Below are positions 19,401-26,915 of a DNA stretch of 64,000 bases, piece after piece. Every line of letters begins with the position of its first letter. The stretch's first letter is position 1. The stretch lies in contig DBMR01000025.1 in the NCBI GenBank assembly GCA_002298785.1, positions 1 to 64,000 on the forward strand. The letters run 5' to 3'. Below the pieces are notes generated by a model that ran no database searches, had not been told where the DNA came from, and saw only the letters and a list, made by a program, of their open reading frames with translations. Source of the DNA: Verrucomicrobia subdivision 3 bacterium UBA693. GTDB taxonomy: Bacteria > Verrucomicrobiota > Verrucomicrobiia > Limisphaerales > UBA8199. The position numbers were made by a program, and so were the translations under genes.

Positions 19401-19536
19401 TCGTGATGGCAGAGCGAGGCAGTCCTTTTTGCTGGGCCTCCTCCACCTGCTTCCACAATGCGTCCCGCGTTCCACCCATGAGCGAATGCTGCCACGAAAT
19501 CCCCAGCAGCACCATGCCAATCAGTAATCGTTTCAT
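13462..19536 (-). CDS. alpha-2-macroglobulin family protein
   Basis: This 2024-residue secreted protein belongs to the bacterial alpha-2-macroglobulins, thought to trap proteases in the periplasm. After a signal peptide (LLIGMVLLGISW) comes a long alpha-helical, TPR-like region (to about 400), an embedded carboxypeptidase-regulatory-like domain (GYVLDALSGEPIPGAQLKLW, about 510), the MG2 start FFTDRSIYRPGQTV (about 578), a low-complexity Ala/Pro-rich bait-like stretch (about 1180-1240), the A2M signature ALTKWRFLGFAHD (about 1272), and a thioester motif ECSEQ with Cys at about 1468. The Cys and Gln of the thioester are retained (C-x-E-Q), so covalent trapping is plausible. ATG 19536 is preceded by GAGAGGAAG. 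No penicillin-binding protein 1c gene is adjacent. Confidence 0.9.
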   Translation of the reverse strand: MKRLLIGMVLLGISWQHSLMGGTRDALWKQVEEAQQKGLPRSAITNLEPILQGALKEKAWPEAVKAVATKVALEGLIQGDKPEERITRLEQAKATAAKEMVPIFDTLLAHWYWNYFEQNRWRFLQRTATSTAPGKDFTTWDLPRLFAEIDARFQSAMAAETILKAMPIADWSILLTKGTMPDSYRPTLYDFIAYEALSFYTSGEQAAARPQEAFELSASDPVLDPSAAFLAWKPESADKEVAALKAISTYQRLLRFHQSDPAPRDAFAAADLERLNWGYNAASGEDRAARYKAALARFIRDNADSEITTLAMERNARLLQTEGDWVEARKLALRAAEMFPESMGAKLCRNLAAEIESKSSRITTERVWNSAGPKITVHYRNLTKVYFRAIAYDWTKIWLGQRRNPGYLNVAEQLEILRGTPALEWSEALPPTEDFKEHAKALPAPDKLPPGFYLLFASYDEKFTQIDNPLSCCQVWVSSLALVTRQREGNLEGYVLDALSGEPIPGAQLKLWRADNNNNRSTAPDQTADNDGYFKFTTQPQQRHLLLAQHGEQRLALPGELWAWWRGEEQPMPPQTIFFTDRSIYRPGQTVHYKGICLSVDQAKNDYQVLKGESLTVVFQDPNGKEIARQKQQANDYGSFSGSFTTPRDRVMGSMSLMVVDSRAAGTTAFRVEEYKRPKFVVTLAAPRTPARLNDVVKLSGQAMGYTGAAVDGATVKYRVVREVRMPWWWGWWGRGSFHSDSQEILHGTAVTNPDGSFVIEFTAKPDPKVPEKDDPSFVFEVTADVTDTAGETRSADRGVRVGYTALEASISAAAWLTAGQPATVTVSTRSLDAEPQVAEGSLKVYALEQPAKVHRPLLDGEDEDHDGRIDGDLSEPNNWPLGKLVAEKGFTTDTNGISKLDFNLPEGAYRAVVETQDRYGKKVSGRMPLRVVEPEAQRLGIRLPQIFDAPNWEVQPGDEFVALWGTGYDTGRACVEVVHRGQVIQKFWTEPGRTQRQIRVKVTEDMRGGFLLHVTQVRENRSYLVARMVEVPWKNKELKLSWEHFVSKLEPGQKSTWTLRIESPDGSAAAEKPSAEFAATLYDASLDAFIGHNWPQQFWMFRRDNSWFQSQFANMVQGFNPVTGNWRPRFESVAITYRAFPPELAGRMGGFLRRGEMMNRRALGGMAGRDYKLDAAAPMAMLREEVNLAMPASRAAAPVTATGSAIPEAKEMPSFGLAKDKAAAPAPDLGSVTARKNLNETAFFYPQLRSDSNGVVRIEFTMPEALTKWRFLGFAHDPAMRAGGISGETVTAKDLMVQPNAPRFLREGDAVEFTIKISNQSDQPQSGKARLTFQQIIDESAADRLLGNTQPEQNFTIPARESKTLSWRIMVPDGCGFLSYKAVAATEKLSDGEEGAVPVLSRRVLVTESLPLPIRGPATKTFDFTRLSKSGASKTLRHQSLTFQMVSQPAWYAVLALPYLMEYPYECSEQTFNRLYANALARSIANSDPKIHRVFEQWRNTPALDSPLEKNQDLKSVTLEETPWLRQARAESQARRNVGILFDDNRLESETARVLEKLQQMQLQDGSWPWFPGGLGNDYITLYITTGFGRLRHLGVDIDVSPAIRSLQRLDQWMTESHQRILSRPEPGKYVPSATDALYLYGRSFFLKDMPVAAEHLKAVEFFLAQSRKHWLKTGSRQTQGHLAIALKRFADFAKTTDTVPAAILASLRERSVTSEEMGRFWRDTELSWWWYRAPIETQALMIEAFAEVAKDAAAVEELQVWLLKQKQTQDWKTTRATADAVYALLLRGRDLLSSQALVQLRAGGLDLTPRVGAAATTSSGKKPQAGTRSQVEPGTGFYEVRFSGPEVKPGFGEITVKKTDTGVAWGSAHWQYLEELGKITPYAGTPLKLRKSLYVKSNSNRGPVLTPVTGPVQVGDELVVRIELRSDRDMEYVHLKDQRGSGTEPVNVLSHYKYQDGLAYYESTRDTASHFFIDYLPKGVYVFEYSTRVQLRGDYQTGVAEIQCMYAPEFNSHSESLPLRVK

Positions 19537-19602
19537 GATTCTTCCTCTCCCAATCCTCTCCCGGGCCGGACGCGGCCCGGATAAATTTCGAACCAATTCC
19601 GT

Positions 19603-19899
19603 TTACGGCGGGGATTGCTCGGCGTCGGCCTGCGGCCGGGGCCGATAGAGCAACGCGACGTTGCCGACCAGCATCACGAGGCGGCTGCCGGATTGCTCGG
19701 CCATTTGCGGCGCGAGCTCATGCTTTTGTTCCTTCAAATCGTCGAACTTCACCTTGAGCAGCTCATGGTGATTAAGCGCCTGGTCCAGGGCGGCCAGGAA
19801 ACCGGCGCTCAGGCCTTCCTTGCCCACTTTTAAAGTGGCTTTGAGGCGTTGGCCTCGGGCTTTCAAATCCCGCACTTGCGCGTTCGTCAGTGAAATCAT
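19603..19899 (-). CDS. yhbY: YhbY-family RNA-binding protein (CRM domain)
   Basis: The 98-residue protein is a stand-alone CRM/YhbY domain: LTNAQVRDLKARGQRLKATL, then VGKEGLS, HELLKVKF and GNVALLYRP. Family members bind pre-ribosomal RNA and join 50S assembly in the cytoplasm. It ends with a short charged tail rich in Pro, Gln and Glu. It lies just upstream of the A2M gene on the same strand (66 bases), which is probably coincidental. Confidence 0.92.
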   Translation of the reverse strand: MISLTNAQVRDLKARGQRLKATLKVGKEGLSAGFLAALDQALNHHELLKVKFDDLKEQKHELAPQMAEQSGSRLVMLVGNVALLYRPRPQADAEQSPP

Positions 19900-20034
19900 G
19901 TTCTAATGTGGCCGCATTTGCGGAACGCTGTCAACGGCACTGGCCCTGGCCTTTGCCCCTGCCGGCTCGTGAACCGTGGCCGCGCTCATTCCATTAGACG
20001 TGGTCTGCGGGAAAATGCTCCCGGCGCCTCCGGT

Positions 20035-21645
20035 TTAGTTGGCCAACCGCAGCCAGACGGTTTTCAAGTAACCGGGTTCGGCTTTGGACATGGGGAAGTC
20101 GGGCGGCTGCGGGACGTAATGTTCCTGGGCCAGGCGCCGTTTGGCGGCGTCGCAGGCACCCCGCAGCATTTCCAGGAATTGGGAAGGCTGCCAGTCCGCG
20201 GTGTTGTTCGAGGCAAATACCACGCCACCGGGCTGCAACACACTCAGCGCGGCCTCGAGCAAAATGCCATAGTCCCGTTTGGCCTGGAACACTCCCGTCT
20301 CCCGGGATTGCGAAAAAGTGGGCGGATCGAGCAGGACCATATCAAAAAGTTGCTGGCGCTTGTGAAATCGCCGCAACCAATCAAACACATCGCCAAAAAT
20401 GAACTCGTGGCCGGTTGCCGGCAGCTCATTGAGGGCGAAATTTCGCTTTCCCCAATCCAGGTATTTCCGCGAGAGATCGAGGCTCACGGTCGCCGCGCCG
20501 GTTTTGGCGGCGCAGACCGAGAACCCGCAGGTGTAAGCGAACGTGTTGAGGACGCGTTTGCCGGCGAGGTTTAGGGGCGGGAACGCCGGGCCGACCCAAC
20601 CATTCAAGAGCCGGCGCCGATTGTCGCGTTGATCCAGGAACAACCCCACGGAATAGCCTTCATTGAAGCTTAGCTCAAACTGGAGGGCATTTTCCCGAAT
20701 CACGAAGGTCTCCGGAGCCGGCTCCCCACCAGCGTGCCGCGGGCAGGTCTTCTCGACGCTGGTTTGGCGCACGCGCCGCAGCAAGGTCTTCTCATACCAC
20801 CCGCGCGTCGCGCCGTCGCGTGCGAGCCGGGTGGCAAGTTCAAGGCGAATAGGCTGCTCGCTTTGCGCGAGAAGAAAATCTCCCAGGCGATCCACGTAAA
20901 CCGCAGGGCAGCCGTCGCTCGCTCCATGGATGGTGCGGAAAGCGTTGGTCTCCGCCGGATCGATCAAAGCCGAGCGCAGCGCCTGGCGCGGATCGCCCGC
21001 AAAGTCGGGTGGGACCGAAAAGCATAACGGTTCTTTGGTGGCGGGATGGGTCAGGCGGAGCTCGGCGGCGTGGAGGCACAGGCGAGGAATGGCTGGAGCG
21101 GACGTGTCCCCGTAGAGCGGATCGCCGGCAATGGCGAGGCCGTGTTCCGCGGCGTGGACGCGAATCTGGTGGGTGCGACCGGTGCGCGGTTCGGCCCACC
21201 AGGCTTGCAGGCCGGGGGGTATAGTCGCCGGGCCAATTTCAGCCAGGTTTTCCACCGGAGCGAAGACCGTTTCCGCCAGGTCGCCGGGAGCCTGCGGTGC
21301 GCTGAGGTATTTTTCTCCCGCGCGCCGGATGAAGTTGCGCGCGGTAAAGTTCTGGGTCGGACGCCGGTTGCGTGTGAGAAAGACGTACCGCTTTCTCGCC
21401 TGTCGGCGGGCGAATTGATCGGTGAGCGAGCGATTGGCTAGTGGTGTTTTGGCGAAGACCATCACCCCGGAGGTTTCTTTGTCCAGGCGATGGATAATGG
21501 CGAGCGAGGCCCAGCGCGGTTCGCGGTTCCGCAGCCAATCATAAAGGCCCTCACCCGCATGCGGTGCGGGTGCATGGGTGTTGATGCCCGCCGGCTTGTT
21601 TACGGCCAGCAGGTGCTCGTCTTCAAATATCACGCAGGGAATCAC
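20035..21645 (-). CDS. RluA-type pseudouridine synthase fused to an RlmI-like SAM methyltransferase
   Basis: A single 536-residue frame joins two RNA-modifying enzymes. Residues about 1-230 form an RluA pseudouridine synthase (NKPAGINTH, then HRLDKETSGVMVFAK with the catalytic Asp, then RTGRTHQIRVH). Residues about 250-536 form a class I methyltransferase of the RlmI/RlmL-K type (NEGYSVGLFLDQRDNRR, LNTFAYTCGFSV, LDPPTFSQS). Both sets of catalytic motifs look intact. The start is GTG 21645, which overlaps the upstream stop as GTGA; the longer frame to 21729 would lie inside the DUF218 gene. Both activities usually act on 23S rRNA; target bases are unknown. Confidence 0.88.
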   Translation of the reverse strand: MIPCVIFEDEHLLAVNKPAGINTHAPAPHAGEGLYDWLRNREPRWASLAIIHRLDKETSGVMVFAKTPLANRSLTDQFARRQARKRYVFLTRNRRPTQNFTARNFIRRAGEKYLSAPQAPGDLAETVFAPVENLAEIGPATIPPGLQAWWAEPRTGRTHQIRVHAAEHGLAIAGDPLYGDTSAPAIPRLCLHAAELRLTHPATKEPLCFSVPPDFAGDPRQALRSALIDPAETNAFRTIHGASDGCPAVYVDRLGDFLLAQSEQPIRLELATRLARDGATRGWYEKTLLRRVRQTSVEKTCPRHAGGEPAPETFVIRENALQFELSFNEGYSVGLFLDQRDNRRRLLNGWVGPAFPPLNLAGKRVLNTFAYTCGFSVCAAKTGAATVSLDLSRKYLDWGKRNFALNELPATGHEFIFGDVFDWLRRFHKRQQLFDMVLLDPPTFSQSRETGVFQAKRDYGILLEAALSVLQPGGVVFASNNTADWQPSQFLEMLRGACDAAKRRLAQEHYVPQPPDFPMSKAEPGYLKTVWLRLAN

Positions 21646-22319
21646 GCGCCACTGAAGAGGAATTTCGCGTAGAAATATCCAAGCAGTTCGCCGATGACAT
21701 TTCGCACCCCGGCGCTGGTTCGCCACCACCGGGCGGGATCATAATCCAGGGCGGGGACGGAAATGACCCCGACCTCGATGGAGTTCCCGAGCGCTTGTTG
21801 AAACAACAGGCGCGAGCGTCGGGCGTGGGGACCTTCGGTGAGCACATTGATGCGGGTGGCGGGCGTCGGTTGCAGATCGAGCCAGCGCTTCAGGGATACT
21901 GCGGAGACGTAGGTGCGATCAGCGCGCACCCGCGGTGCCGGAACCGCGCGCACCACGTTGCTCTGCAGGCCGAGAGCCAGGGCAATCGCCATGCCGCGCT
22001 CGGCGTAAGTGTGGTATTCCGCCAGGGGCGCTCCCGCGTCGATCGGCCCGCCGGTAATGCAAAAGGCCGTGTACTCGTGGGTTTGGTACTCCTGAATCGC
22101 CGCTTTGTAAGCCTCATCCGGTGCCCAGCCCTCGACGATCAGCAAGCCGCCCGGTTTCGAGTCCGTGACTGCCAAAAAAGGATGCAACTGTCGGCAACCG
22201 ACTACCAGCAACGGCACGGCCACGAGGAGGATCAATAACCAGCCTCGCCAGGTTGGCAACGGAATCTGACGCCACCGCCAAAGGCGGTGGCTGGGTTTAA
22301 TCGAGGGGCTGTCCGTCAT
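21642..22319 (-). CDS. SanA/YdcF-like DUF218 membrane protein
   Basis: The 225-residue protein has an N-terminal membrane helix (GWLLILLVAVPLLVVGCRQ) and a DUF218-type fold: LLIVEGWAPDEAYKAAI (strand and acidic motif), ITGGPID, and later NVLTEGPHARRSRLLFQQAL. SanA, ElyC and YdcF relatives are linked to envelope integrity; none has a settled biochemical role. ATG 22319 opens the frame cleanly. Its stop overlaps the GTG of the rRNA-modifying fusion gene, so the two are co-translated. Confidence 0.75.
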   Translation of the reverse strand: MTDSPSIKPSHRLWRWRQIPLPTWRGWLLILLVAVPLLVVGCRQLHPFLAVTDSKPGGLLIVEGWAPDEAYKAAIQEYQTHEYTAFCITGGPIDAGAPLAEYHTYAERGMAIALALGLQSNVVRAVPAPRVRADRTYVSAVSLKRWLDLQPTPATRINVLTEGPHARRSRLLFQQALGNSIEVGVISVPALDYDPARWWRTSAGVRNVIGELLGYFYAKFLFSGA

Positions 22320-22474
22320 CGCGGCACAGCTTATAGCACAAGCGCCCAAATAGGGCGAGGGCGGCGTTCAATCGAGTGTCCGGCCTTGCTATGGTGACAC
22401 CACCTGGGTCGGACGCTAACAACTCTTCCCAAGGAATCCTGGCTGGCGACGGCCAGCCACGTTTCCCGAGGGAT

Positions 22475-23560
22475 TTATTGCGCTTTTGGCAACTCGCCGT
22501 TCTTGAATTGCTCCAGGTTTTTCTGGAACCGTTCTTTCCCGTCGGCTTCAGAGACATCGACTGCTTTCTGGGCCAGTTCCACCGCCTTGTCTTTATTGCC
22601 TTTCATGAAATACACGCGCGCGGCGGTATCCAGGATATTGGCGTTCTTGTTCTCGGAACCTTTCAGTCCCGTTTCAACGATCTTCGCCGCCAGGTCCAGG
22701 TCCGGCTTGGTGTTTTCCTTGTCGTTAATGATGGTCCAGGCCAGGGCGTTTTGCAGCAGCGGCGTGTCCTGGTGTGCTTCGCTCAGGGTCCCGGCCAGCT
22801 TATAGGCGGCCGCGGTATCCTTCTTCATCAACAGGATATTGAAGCGGGTGAACTGCATGGAAAGGGGGTTCTCCTCGGGGACTTCCTTTTCCATTTCATC
22901 AACTTTGCCCAGCGCTTCATCCCATTTCTTTGCCTGCATGGCCTGACGCAATTCCGTGCTCAGCTTCTTAAGTTTCCCCTGGGCGGCTTCGGCTTTGGCG
23001 GCATCGTCCGCCGCTTTCTTGATGTCGAATTTTCCGGCCAACACTTCTTCAATCGTGTTTTCCTTCAATTCCATGGGATGTCCAATCCACGCAATGATGC
23101 CTTTGGTGTCCACCAGGAAGGCGGACGGAATGCCATTGCGCCCGGCCGCCTCCATCCACGTCACTGCCATGGCGCCTTTTTCCTCCTTGGTCTTGTTGTC
23201 CAGCGGAACTAGGTAGGTCATCGAGTCACCCATCTTCTTGATAAACGGCTCGACCAACGACTCGTCGCGCTCCCAGCAATCCTGGCCGATGACGACCAGG
23301 CCTTTGTCTTTGAACTTTTTGTAAAGCTCGTTCACGTGCGGAATGGAGGTGCGGCACGGTCCGCACCAGGTGGCCCAAAACTCCACGATATAGGCCTTGC
23401 CCTTTTCCAGCTCGGTCACCGGTCCACCCTGGACCCACTTGCCGACGTCCAGTTTGGGCGCCGGATCACCGATCTTTAGCGTGTTTTCAGCGATAGCGAG
23501 TTGACCCGCGGTGGTAAGAAAGCCCAGGACCACCGCCCATAGTTTGAATGCTGACTTCAT
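22475..23560 (-). CDS. TlpA/ResA-like thioredoxin with C-terminal TPR region
   Basis: The 361-residue exported protein has a signal peptide (residues 1-24), a TlpA/ResA thioredoxin domain (GDPAP, FWATWCGPCR with Cys 66 and 69, GIPSAFLVDTKG with the cis-Pro) and, from about residue 190, a helical region with TPR-like repeats (NALAWTIIND, LDTAARVYFMKGNKDKAVEL). This fits periplasmic thiol reduction or protein quality control. It is monocistronic, divergent from the epimerase gene. The following 22320-22474 gap contains a perfect 8-base hairpin (TGGCTGGC/GCCAGCCA near 22440) without a T tract. Confidence 0.85.
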   Translation of the reverse strand: MKSAFKLWAVVLGFLTTAGQLAIAENTLKIGDPAPKLDVGKWVQGGPVTELEKGKAYIVEFWATWCGPCRTSIPHVNELYKKFKDKGLVVIGQDCWERDESLVEPFIKKMGDSMTYLVPLDNKTKEEKGAMAVTWMEAAGRNGIPSAFLVDTKGIIAWIGHPMELKENTIEEVLAGKFDIKKAADDAAKAEAAQGKLKKLSTELRQAMQAKKWDEALGKVDEMEKEVPEENPLSMQFTRFNILLMKKDTAAAYKLAGTLSEAHQDTPLLQNALAWTIINDKENTKPDLDLAAKIVETGLKGSENKNANILDTAARVYFMKGNKDKAVELAQKAVDVSEADGKERFQKNLEQFKNGELPKAQ

Positions 23561-23659
23561 AATCAGACATCACGAATGGTCCTCAAATCGAGGTTTGGCA
23601 AGCATCTTCCGCATAAATCTGTCCGGTCCAGGACGAAAAAGGTTGCCGCAACGATGTCG

Positions 23660-23677
23660 CTCTGAGCGTCCTCAGAG
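23660..23677. promoter_or_regulatory. inverted repeat in a divergent intergenic region
   Basis: CTCTGAG and CTCAGAG form a perfect 7-base inverted repeat with a 4-base spacer between the divergent TlpA-like and epimerase genes. It may be an operator or hairpin; nothing links it to a regulator. Confidence 0.3.
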
Positions 23678-23733
23678 GGGCTCAATAAGTTGCTGATTGG
23701 CTTTTGTGGCCTTTTTCAGTAGTTCTGTTGTCA

Positions 23734-24774
23734 ATGAAACTTGGTTGGCATCGGACGAATTTGAACCTGACCCACACCTGGACCATTGCCCGCGGTAGCG
23801 GCACCAATCTGGCCCACTCGGTAGTGGTGGAATTGACCGGAGCAGATGGCACGATCGGACGCGGCGAAGCGGCCCCGATCGCTCGCTATAAGGAGTCGGT
23901 TGATACCGTAGAGGCGTTTTTGAAGCAAGTAGACGCCCGGGGGTTATCCTTTAACGATATTGAAGGCAGCATGGCCTATCTGGAGACCATTTCCTCCCAT
24001 GATATGTCCGCTAAATGCGCCTTAAACCTGGCTCTGCTGGATGGTGCCGGTAAACGTGGCCGTCAGGCGGTTTATGACCTTCTTGGGTTGGGTTTCCGGG
24101 AAAACCAACACCTGACGTCCTTCACGATTGGCATGGATAAGCCAGAGATGATCAAAAAGAAAGTCATTGAAGCCGAGGCATTTCCGATTCTGAAAGTGAA
24201 AGTGGGAGTTTCCAGCGACAAGGAGAATGTGCAAGCGTTGCGCGAGGTCGCTCCGACCAAGCTTATCCGGGTTGACGCCAATGAGGGTTGGAAAACCAAA
24301 GAGCACGCCCTGGAGATGATCGAATGGCTGGCTCAGGATGGCAACGTGCAATATGTCGAGCAACCGATGCCCGCCGCCACCCCGATCAAGGATTGGGTCT
24401 GGCTTAAAGCCCGCTCGCCTCTGCCGGTTTTTGCAGATGAATCCTATCATTCGGCCAAGGACGTCGAAACGGTGGTCGAGTGTTTTCACGGCGCAAACGT
24501 TAAACTCGTCAAGACCGGTGGTATCAGTGGCGGGTATGAGGCGCTCAAGGCCGCTCGCAAAGCCGGCCTCAAGACCATGATCGGGTGCATGATTGAAACC
24601 AGCATTTTGATCAACGCCGCCGCTCACCTTGCTGAACTCTGCGATTACATGGATGTCGACGGGAACATCCTCATCAACAACGACCCTTATGCCGGGATCA
24701 CGGCCAAGGGCGGGATGGTCTCGTTTGAGTCGGCGCCAGAAAAGTACGGGCTGCGGGTTAGTCCGCGTGGGTGA
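23734..24774 (+). CDS. dipeptide epimerase (enolase superfamily, Ala-Glu epimerase-like)
   Basis: The 346-residue cytoplasmic enzyme carries the muconate-lactonising subgroup pattern: KVKVG (K154-x-K156, one acid/base pair), metal ligands in DANEGW (D181), VEQP (E209) and ADES (D235), and the second catalytic Lys in VKTGG (K260). The C-terminal DVDGNILI matches dipeptide epimerases (the DxD substrate-amine motif), which act on L-Ala-D/L-Glu from murein recycling or related dipeptides. ATG 23734 precedes the typical N-terminal strand. Substrate specificity beyond dipeptide is unproven. Confidence 0.85.
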   Translation: MKLGWHRTNLNLTHTWTIARGSGTNLAHSVVVELTGADGTIGRGEAAPIARYKESVDTVEAFLKQVDARGLSFNDIEGSMAYLETISSHDMSAKCALNLALLDGAGKRGRQAVYDLLGLGFRENQHLTSFTIGMDKPEMIKKKVIEAEAFPILKVKVGVSSDKENVQALREVAPTKLIRVDANEGWKTKEHALEMIEWLAQDGNVQYVEQPMPAATPIKDWVWLKARSPLPVFADESYHSAKDVETVVECFHGANVKLVKTGGISGGYEALKAARKAGLKTMIGCMIETSILINAAAHLAELCDYMDVDGNILINNDPYAGITAKGGMVSFESAPEKYGLRVSPRG

Positions 24775-24850
24775 AGCAGCCGGCCTATGCGCAGAGACGC
24801 GGTAAAATTCGCGGCTTGCGGAAGGGGAGGAATTGGTAGATCAAGAGGTT

Positions 24851-26896
24851 ATGATAATTAGCCTGCGCGCCGTAATATGCGCCTTGGCGGTTCTAGGGGG
24901 GTGCATCATGACGGCGCCCGCCTCGGCCTCCCCGGCGAAAGGGTCTCCCGAATTCCGCTCGGCGGTGGATGCCGCCATCGCCAAAGTCCGCCCAGCCTTG
25001 GTCCGGATCCTGGTAGTTTCCACCGAATATCGCGAGGGGCGTGAAATCAAAAACCAGGCGGTGGGCAGTGGCGCCATCATTTCCAAGGACGGATTCCTGG
25101 TAACCAATCACCACGTCGCGGGGCATGCCGAACGCATTGTTTGCACCTTGTGGGATCGGGAAGAAATCGAAGCGGACCTGGTCGGGACCGATCCGCTCAC
25201 GGACATTTCGGTGCTCAAGCTGCGCCCGGAAAAACCTCGCACCTTTGTCCCGGCGGCCTTTGGCGATTCCGCGCATCTGAAGGTGGGTGACCCGGTGCTC
25301 GCGATGGGCAGTCCCATGGCGCTTTCGCAGTCCGTAACTCTTGGTATTTTGAGCAACCTCGAGATGATGATGCCGCGCTTTTTTGGACCGGGCGGCCGGA
25401 TGCGGCTGGATGGCGAGGATGTGGGGGCGCTGGTGCGCTGGTTGGGGCATGACGCGGCAATTTATGGGGGCAACTCCGGCGGTCCATTGGTCAATTTGAA
25501 GGGGGAGATTATCGGAATCAATGAGCTGCAGTTCGGCCTGAGCGGGGCGATCCCCGGCAACCTGGCGCAGAGCGTGGCCCGGGAGCTGATCGCCCACGGC
25601 AAGATCCGGCGCGGTTGGATCGGCATCGATGTCCAGCCGTTGTTCAAGGAATCGAATGCCCGGCGCGGGGTCGTGGTGAGTGGGGTCGTCAGCGAAGCCC
25701 CGGCGGATGAAGCCGGGCTGCGGAGCGGCGACTTGCTCCTCAGCCTGAATGGCAAGGAAACCAACGCGCGTTACGAGGAGGAAATGCCGGATTTCATGCA
25801 GTTGATCGCCAGCCTGCCGATTGGCAAGGAGGTTCCGGTGGTGATTCAGCGTGAGGGGAAGGAAATGAAGCTCAAGATGACCCCGATTGAACGGGGCGAG
25901 CTAAACCCGCCCCAACGGGAATTTAAACAGTGGGGAATGACGGGCCGTAATTTGTCCTACCTCGCCGCGCGCGAGATGAAGCGCACCAACACCGCCGGGG
26001 TGCTCATCACTTCGGTCCGGCAGGGTGGACCCGCGGGCGAAGCCAAGCCGGCGCTTAGTCCACGCGACGTGTTGGTCGAAGTGAACTCGGAACCGATTCG
26101 CGATCTGGCCGAGCTCGCCGCGTTCACCGAGAAACTGACCAAAGGCCAGGCAGCGCCCGTGCCGGTCATCGCCACCTTCGAGCGCGAATCGCGCCGTTAC
26201 CTGACGGTTATCAAGGTGGGCATCCAGGAACTGCGCGATCCGGGGTTGGAAGTCACCAAGGCCTGGTTGCCGGTCGAGACGCAGGTGATCAGCCGGGATA
26301 TCGCCCGGCAGCTTGGCAAGCCGGACCTGACCGGCTTTTATATCACGCAGGTTTACCCGCACACCACGGCGGAGCAGGCGGGGCTTAAACCCGGGGACTT
26401 TATTCTGGCGGTCGACAATGAAAAGATGCGGGCCTCGGGCCCCGAGCACGAGGAAGAGTTGGCGACGTTGATCCGGCAATACGACATCGGCACCAAAGTG
26501 GAGCTCAAGATTCTGCGCGGGCAAACCGAGAGCAAAGTATCGGTGGAACTGGTCCGCTCGCCCCGGCTCCGGCGCGAGATGAAGAAGTACCGCAACGATG
26601 ACTTCGAGTTCACGGTGCGGGATATCGCCTTCTTCGACACCGCCGAAGAACAATGGCGAGCGGATCAAAAAGGCGCGCTGGTGGAAGAGGTAAAATCCGG
26701 CGGCTGGGCCGATCTCGGCTCGTTGCTGGTGGAAGATCTCATTATCCAGGTGGATGGCCGGCCGGTGGAGAGCATCGAATCGCTGCGAAAATCACTGGAC
26801 GAAGTCGCCCGGCAACGGAAGAGTTTCGTGATCCTCAAGGTCCTGCGGGGGATTCACACGGCGTATCTCGAATTGGAGCCAACCTGGAAACGATGA
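24851..26896 (+). CDS. exported HtrA/DegP-like serine protease with multiple PDZ domains
   Basis: The 681-residue protein has a signal peptide ending near PASASPA, then a trypsin-like domain with an intact triad: NHHVAG (H88), LTDISVLKL (D118) and YGGNSGGPL (S209). At least three PDZ-like segments follow (around GWIGIDVQPL, then GFYITQVYPHTTAEQAGLKPG, then the last at residues 600-680), more than in DegP. It is expected to degrade or hold misfolded envelope proteins. ATG 24851 (preceded by AAGAGG) gives a clean signal peptide; a TTG at 24833 after GGAGG is an alternative. It is followed after 19 bases by a catalytically dead relative. Confidence 0.9.
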   Translation: MIISLRAVICALAVLGGCIMTAPASASPAKGSPEFRSAVDAAIAKVRPALVRILVVSTEYREGREIKNQAVGSGAIISKDGFLVTNHHVAGHAERIVCTLWDREEIEADLVGTDPLTDISVLKLRPEKPRTFVPAAFGDSAHLKVGDPVLAMGSPMALSQSVTLGILSNLEMMMPRFFGPGGRMRLDGEDVGALVRWLGHDAAIYGGNSGGPLVNLKGEIIGINELQFGLSGAIPGNLAQSVARELIAHGKIRRGWIGIDVQPLFKESNARRGVVVSGVVSEAPADEAGLRSGDLLLSLNGKETNARYEEEMPDFMQLIASLPIGKEVPVVIQREGKEMKLKMTPIERGELNPPQREFKQWGMTGRNLSYLAAREMKRTNTAGVLITSVRQGGPAGEAKPALSPRDVLVEVNSEPIRDLAELAAFTEKLTKGQAAPVPVIATFERESRRYLTVIKVGIQELRDPGLEVTKAWLPVETQVISRDIARQLGKPDLTGFYITQVYPHTTAEQAGLKPGDFILAVDNEKMRASGPEHEEELATLIRQYDIGTKVELKILRGQTESKVSVELVRSPRLRREMKKYRNDDFEFTVRDIAFFDTAEEQWRADQKGALVEEVKSGGWADLGSLLVEDLIIQVDGRPVESIESLRKSLDEVARQRKSFVILKVLRGIHTAYLELEPTWKR

Positions 26897-26915
26897 ATCG
26901 GAGCAAAAGCGAATT

